In this document: in pieces, positions 61,138-64,000 of the stretch
How positions within the stretch are numbered: position 1 is the first letter of the stretch
Layout of the letters: the number at the start of each line of letters is the position of its first letter
Assembly (NCBI RefSeq): GCF_051014685.1
Contig: NW_027478886.1
Coordinates: 1-64,000, forward strand
DNA from: Ptiloglossa arizonensis
Lineage: Eukaryota; Arthropoda; Insecta; Hymenoptera; Colletidae
DNA: 64,000 nt
Direction of reading: 5' to 3'
The notes under the pieces: generated by a model
The model's input: the letters and a program-made list of their open reading frames with translations, nothing else
What the model was told of the DNA's origin: nothing
Database searches by the model: none
Program-made: the position numbers and the translations under genes

Positions 61138-62920
61138 AATACGTTATACGTAATACGTTATACGTTATACGTTATACGTTATACGTTATACGTTATGCGT
61201 TATGCGTTATACATTACACGTTATACGTTATTCGTTATACGTTATTCGTTACACGTTATACGTTATACGTTATACGTTAGACGTTATACGTTATACGTTT
61301 TACGTTATACGTTTTACGTTATACGTTATACGTTATACGTTATACGTTATACGTTACACGTTATACGTTATACGTTATACGTTATACGTTATACGTTATA
61401 CGTTATACGTTATACGTTATAGGTAACACGTTATACGTTATACGTTATACGTTATACGTTATACGTTGTACGTTATACGTTATACGTTATACGTTATACG
61501 TTTTACGTTATACGTTATACGTTATACGTTATACGTTATACGTTATACGTTATGCGTTATACGTTACACGTTATACGTTATTCGTTATACGTTATACATT
61601 ACACGTTATACGTTATACGTTATACGTTATACGTTATACGTTATACGTTATACGTTATACGTTATACGTTATAGGTTACACGTTATACGTTATACGTTAT
61701 ACGTTATACGTTATACGTTGTACGTTATACGTTATACGTTATACGTTATACGTTATACGTTTTACGTTATACGTTATACGTTATACGTTATACGTTATAC
61801 GTCACACGTTATACGTTACACGTTACACGTTATTCGTTACACGTTATACGTTATACGGTATACGTTATACGTTATACGTTATACGTTATACTTTATACGT
61901 TATACGTTATACGATACACGTTATACGTTATACGTTATACGTTATACGTTATACGTTACACGTTATACGTTATACGTTACACGTTATACGTTATACGTTA
62001 TACGTTATACGTTATACGTTATACGTTATACGTTATACGTTATACGTTATACGTTATACGTTATACGTTATACGTTATACGTCATTCGTTACACGTTATA
62101 CGTCCTTCGTTACACGTTATACGTCCTTCGTTACACGTTATACGTTATACGTTATTCGTTATTCGTTATACGTTACACGTTATACGTTATACGTTATACG
62201 TTAAACGTTATACGTTATACGTTTTACGTTATACGTTTTACGTTATACGTTATACGTTATACGTTATACGTTATACGTTACACGTTATGCGTTATACGTT
62301 ATACGTTATACGTTATACGTTATACGTTATACGTTATACGTTATACGTTATAGGTTACACGTTATACGTTATACGTTATACGTTATACGTTATACGTTGT
62401 ACGTTATACGTTATACGTTATACGTTATACGTTTTACGTTATACGTTATACGTTATACGTTATACGTTATACGTTATACGTTATACGTTATACGTTATAC
62501 GTTTTACGTTATACGTTTTACGTTATACGTTATACGTTATACGTTATACGTTATACGTTATACTTTATACGTTATACGTTATACGTCACACGTTATACGT
62601 TATACGTCACACGTAATACGTTATACGTTACACGTTATACGTTATACGTTATACGTTATACGTTATACGTCACACGTTATACGTTATACGTTACACGTTA
62701 TACGTTATACGTTATACGTTATACGTTATACGTTATACGTTATACGTTATACGTTATACGTTATACGTTATACGTTATACGTTATACGTTATACGTTATA
62801 CGTCCATCGTTACACGTTATACGTTATACTTTATACGTTATACGTCATAGGTTACACGATACACGTTATACGTTATACGTTATACGTTATACGTTATACG
62901 TTATACGTTATACGTTATAC

Positions 62921-63020
62921 GTAATATGTAATACGTTATAAGTTTTACATTATTCGTTATACGTTCTTCGTTACACGTTGTACGTCATACGTTATGGGTT
63001 ATACGTTCTACGTTGTACGT
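62921..63020 (+). repeat. AT-rich 100-bp cassette, TTATGGG variant
   Basis: Duplicate of the 60,548 cassette at 2,373 bp, with the same TTAAACG and TTTTACG junction on its right. It is unique in having TTATGGG where the others have TTATGCG, which removes a CpG. Confidence 0.82.
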
Positions 63021-64000
63021 TATACGTTATACGTTAAACGTTATACGTTATACGTTTTACGTTATACGTTTTACGTTATACGTTATACGTTATACGTTAC
63101 ACGTTATACGTTATACGTTACACGTTATACGTTATACGTTATACGTTATACGTTATACGTTATACGTTATACGTTAGACGTTATACGTTATACGTTATAC
63201 GTTATACGTTATACGTTATACGTTATACGTCCTTCGTTACACGTTATACGTCCTTCGTTACACGTTATACGTCCTTCGTTACACGTTATACGTAATACGT
63301 TATACGTTATACGTTATACGTTATACGTTATACGTTATACGTTATGCGTTATACGTTACACGTTATACGTTATTCGTTATACGTTATACGTTACACGTTA
63401 TACGTTATACGTTATACGTTAAACGTTACACGTTATACGTTTTACGTTATACGTTTTACGTTATACGTTATACGTTATACGTTATACGTTATACGTTACA
63501 CGTTATACGTTATACGTTATACGTTATACGTTATACGTTATACGTTATAGGTTACACGTTATACGTTATACGTTATACGTTATACGTTATACGTTGTACG
63601 TTATACGTTATACGTTATACGTTATACGTTTTACGTTATACGTTATACGTTATACGTTATACGTTATACGTTATGCGTTATACGTTACACGTTATACGTT
63701 ATTCGTTATACGTTATACATTACACGTTATACGTTATACGTTATACGTTATACGTTATACGTTATACGTTATACGTTATACGTTATACGTTATACGTTAT
63801 AGGTTACACGTTATACGTTATACGTTATACGTTATACGTTATACGTTGTACGTTATACGTTATACGTTATACGTTATACGTTTTACGTTATACGTTATAC
63901 GTTATACGTTATACGTTATACGTCACACGTTATACGTTACACGTTACACGTTATTCGTTACACGTTATACGTTATACGGTATACGTTATACGTTATACGT

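Larger units (their letters stand above)
2238..63290 (+). repeat. Dispersed two- and three-copy tracts of the 21-bp HOR
   Basis: Besides the four-copy tracts listed separately, shorter tracts of the TCCTTCG / TTACACG / TTATACG trimer start near 2,238, 3,158, 7,861, 8,788, 20,758, 21,858, 22,859, 24,078, 25,021, 25,778, 26,787, 27,277, 29,550, 30,173, 31,392, 32,428, 33,232, 33,492, 35,599, 36,217, 38,308, 38,926, 41,629, 42,398, 43,090, 45,022, 45,808, 46,298, 50,386, 50,861, 53,718, 54,194, 57,785, 62,102 and 63,230. Almost all are followed by TAATACG, several consensus units and TTATGCG. They are absent from about 9-20.7 kb and 46.4-50.3 kb, which separates array domains. Confidence 0.85.
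18843..63700 (+). repeat. Recurrent module: TTATGCG, TTACACG, TTATTCG, TTAAACG, TTTTACG
   Basis: A fixed order of variant units found dozens of times: TTATGCG, consensus, TTACACG, consensus, TTATTCG, then (with some variation) TTACACG, TTAAACG, and two TTTTACG units separated by one consensus unit. Clear examples start at 20,873, 25,136, 27,467, 35,714, 38,423, 42,519, 45,928, 50,975, 54,307, 57,898 and 63,344. The first half also occurs at 2,484, 4,796, 8,114 and 10,429. A TTATATG unit just before TTAAACG marks a subset (for example 20,938, 25,200, 35,778, 38,487). This is the commonest building block of the right-hand 45 kb. Confidence 0.85.
1..64000 (+). repeat. Heptamer satellite array, consensus TTATACG
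   Basis: The whole window is a head-to-tail array of a 7-bp unit, TTATACG on this strand and CGTATAA on the other. No inversion of orientation is seen. Most units match the consensus exactly; most variants differ by one or two substitutions. The unit holds one CpG and one ACGT palindrome, so both recur about every 7 bp. Composition of the pure unit is 2/7 G+C. The array has no visible flank at either end, so its true size is larger. Simple satellites of this type are known from eukaryotic heterochromatin; a structural or chromatin role is an inference. It is not a canonical telomere repeat because it has no G-run. Host species is not identifiable from the sequence. Confidence 0.98.
58701..64000 (+). 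repeat. Right-end mixed array domain
   Basis: Heptamer array mixing both marker sets: AT-rich cassettes at 59,008, 59,456, 60,548 and 62,921, and TCCTTCG tracts at 61,054, 62,102 and 63,230. Two local duplications are visible. One is 448 bp (64 units) between the cassettes at 59,008 and 59,456. The other has an offset of 2,373 bp (339 units) linking TCCATCG at 60,431 and 62,804, the cassettes at 60,548 and 62,921, and TTAAACG at 60,661 and 63,034. The array is still regular at the last base, so it continues beyond the window. Confidence 0.8.

Noticed and set aside
1..64000. Telomeric repeat
   Set aside because: Telomere heptamers such as the plant type have a G-run on one strand. This unit has a single G and a CpG, and its interspersed HOR structure is typical of satellite DNA and not of telomerase products.
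1..64000. TATA boxes, -10-like hexamers (TATAAC on the - strand) and ACGT-core transcription factor sites
   Set aside because: These motifs are part of the unit and occur thousands of times, so no single copy can be called a regulatory element.
1..64000. CENP-B box or other known centromere protein motif
   Set aside because: No GGG or CGGG-containing core is present and no motif longer than a few bases departs from the heptamer. Centromere function can be neither supported nor excluded.

Overview
The window is one uninterrupted block of short-period satellite DNA. From the first base to the last it is a head-to-tail array of a 7-bp unit, consensus TTATACG on the + strand (CGTATAA on the - strand), about 9,100 units by length. 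I find no protein-coding gene, RNA gene, transposon, CRISPR array or unique sequence. A homogeneous 64-kb simple satellite points to a eukaryote and to constitutive heterochromatin (centromeric, pericentromeric, subtelomeric or sex-chromosome). The species cannot be named from this sequence. Heptamer satellites of comparable simplicity are known, for example the 7-bp satellites of Drosophila virilis, but this unit is not one of those I remember. It also lacks the G-run of telomeric heptamers.

The information lies in variant units and their order. Recurrent variants include TTACACG (very common), TTTTACG, TTATTCG, TTATGCG, TTGTACG, TTAGACG, TTAAACG, TAATACG, TCACACG, TCATACG, TCCTTCG, TTCTTCG and TTATAGG. 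They act as barcodes and reveal nested higher-order repeats (HORs) from 14-21 bp up to 5.6 kb, plus a duplicated segment about 15 kb away from its partner. Almost every spacing I measured between matching markers is an exact multiple of 7.

Layout. 1-2,030: indel-rich, out-of-register units. About 1,870-7,465 and 7,466-13,130: two copies of a ~5.63-kb block; the end of the first (6,450-7,480) is again indel-rich. 11,753-13,741: a further 1,589-bp tandem duplication. 13,742-18,640: a domain marked by an AT-rich 100-bp cassette, with a 210-259-bp repeat at 17,640-18,440. 18,641-35,269: a 0.6-2.7-kb HOR domain built on TCCTTCG tracts and a TCATAGG anchor. 35,270-40,687: two 2,709-bp copies in tandem. 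40,688-47,330: a ~3.4-kb duplication and a ~490-bp one. 47,330-49,540: a transition with AT-rich cassettes. 49,541-58,700: three tandem copies of a 3.3-3.6-kb block. 58,700-64,000: mixed cassettes and a 2.37-kb-spaced duplication, with the array running off the end.

The + strand is stop-free because the repeat reads Arg-Tyr-Thr-Leu-Tyr-Val-Ile in all three frames, so long open frames (up to 691 codons) are a by-product and not genes. The most notable properties are the near-perfect 7-bp register over the last 55 kb, the well-preserved CpG in almost every unit, the multi-scale duplication history, and the sharply bounded noisy patches that look like assembly or polishing defects. I found no evidence of an undescribed encoded system; what is distinctive is the satellite itself and its layered structure.
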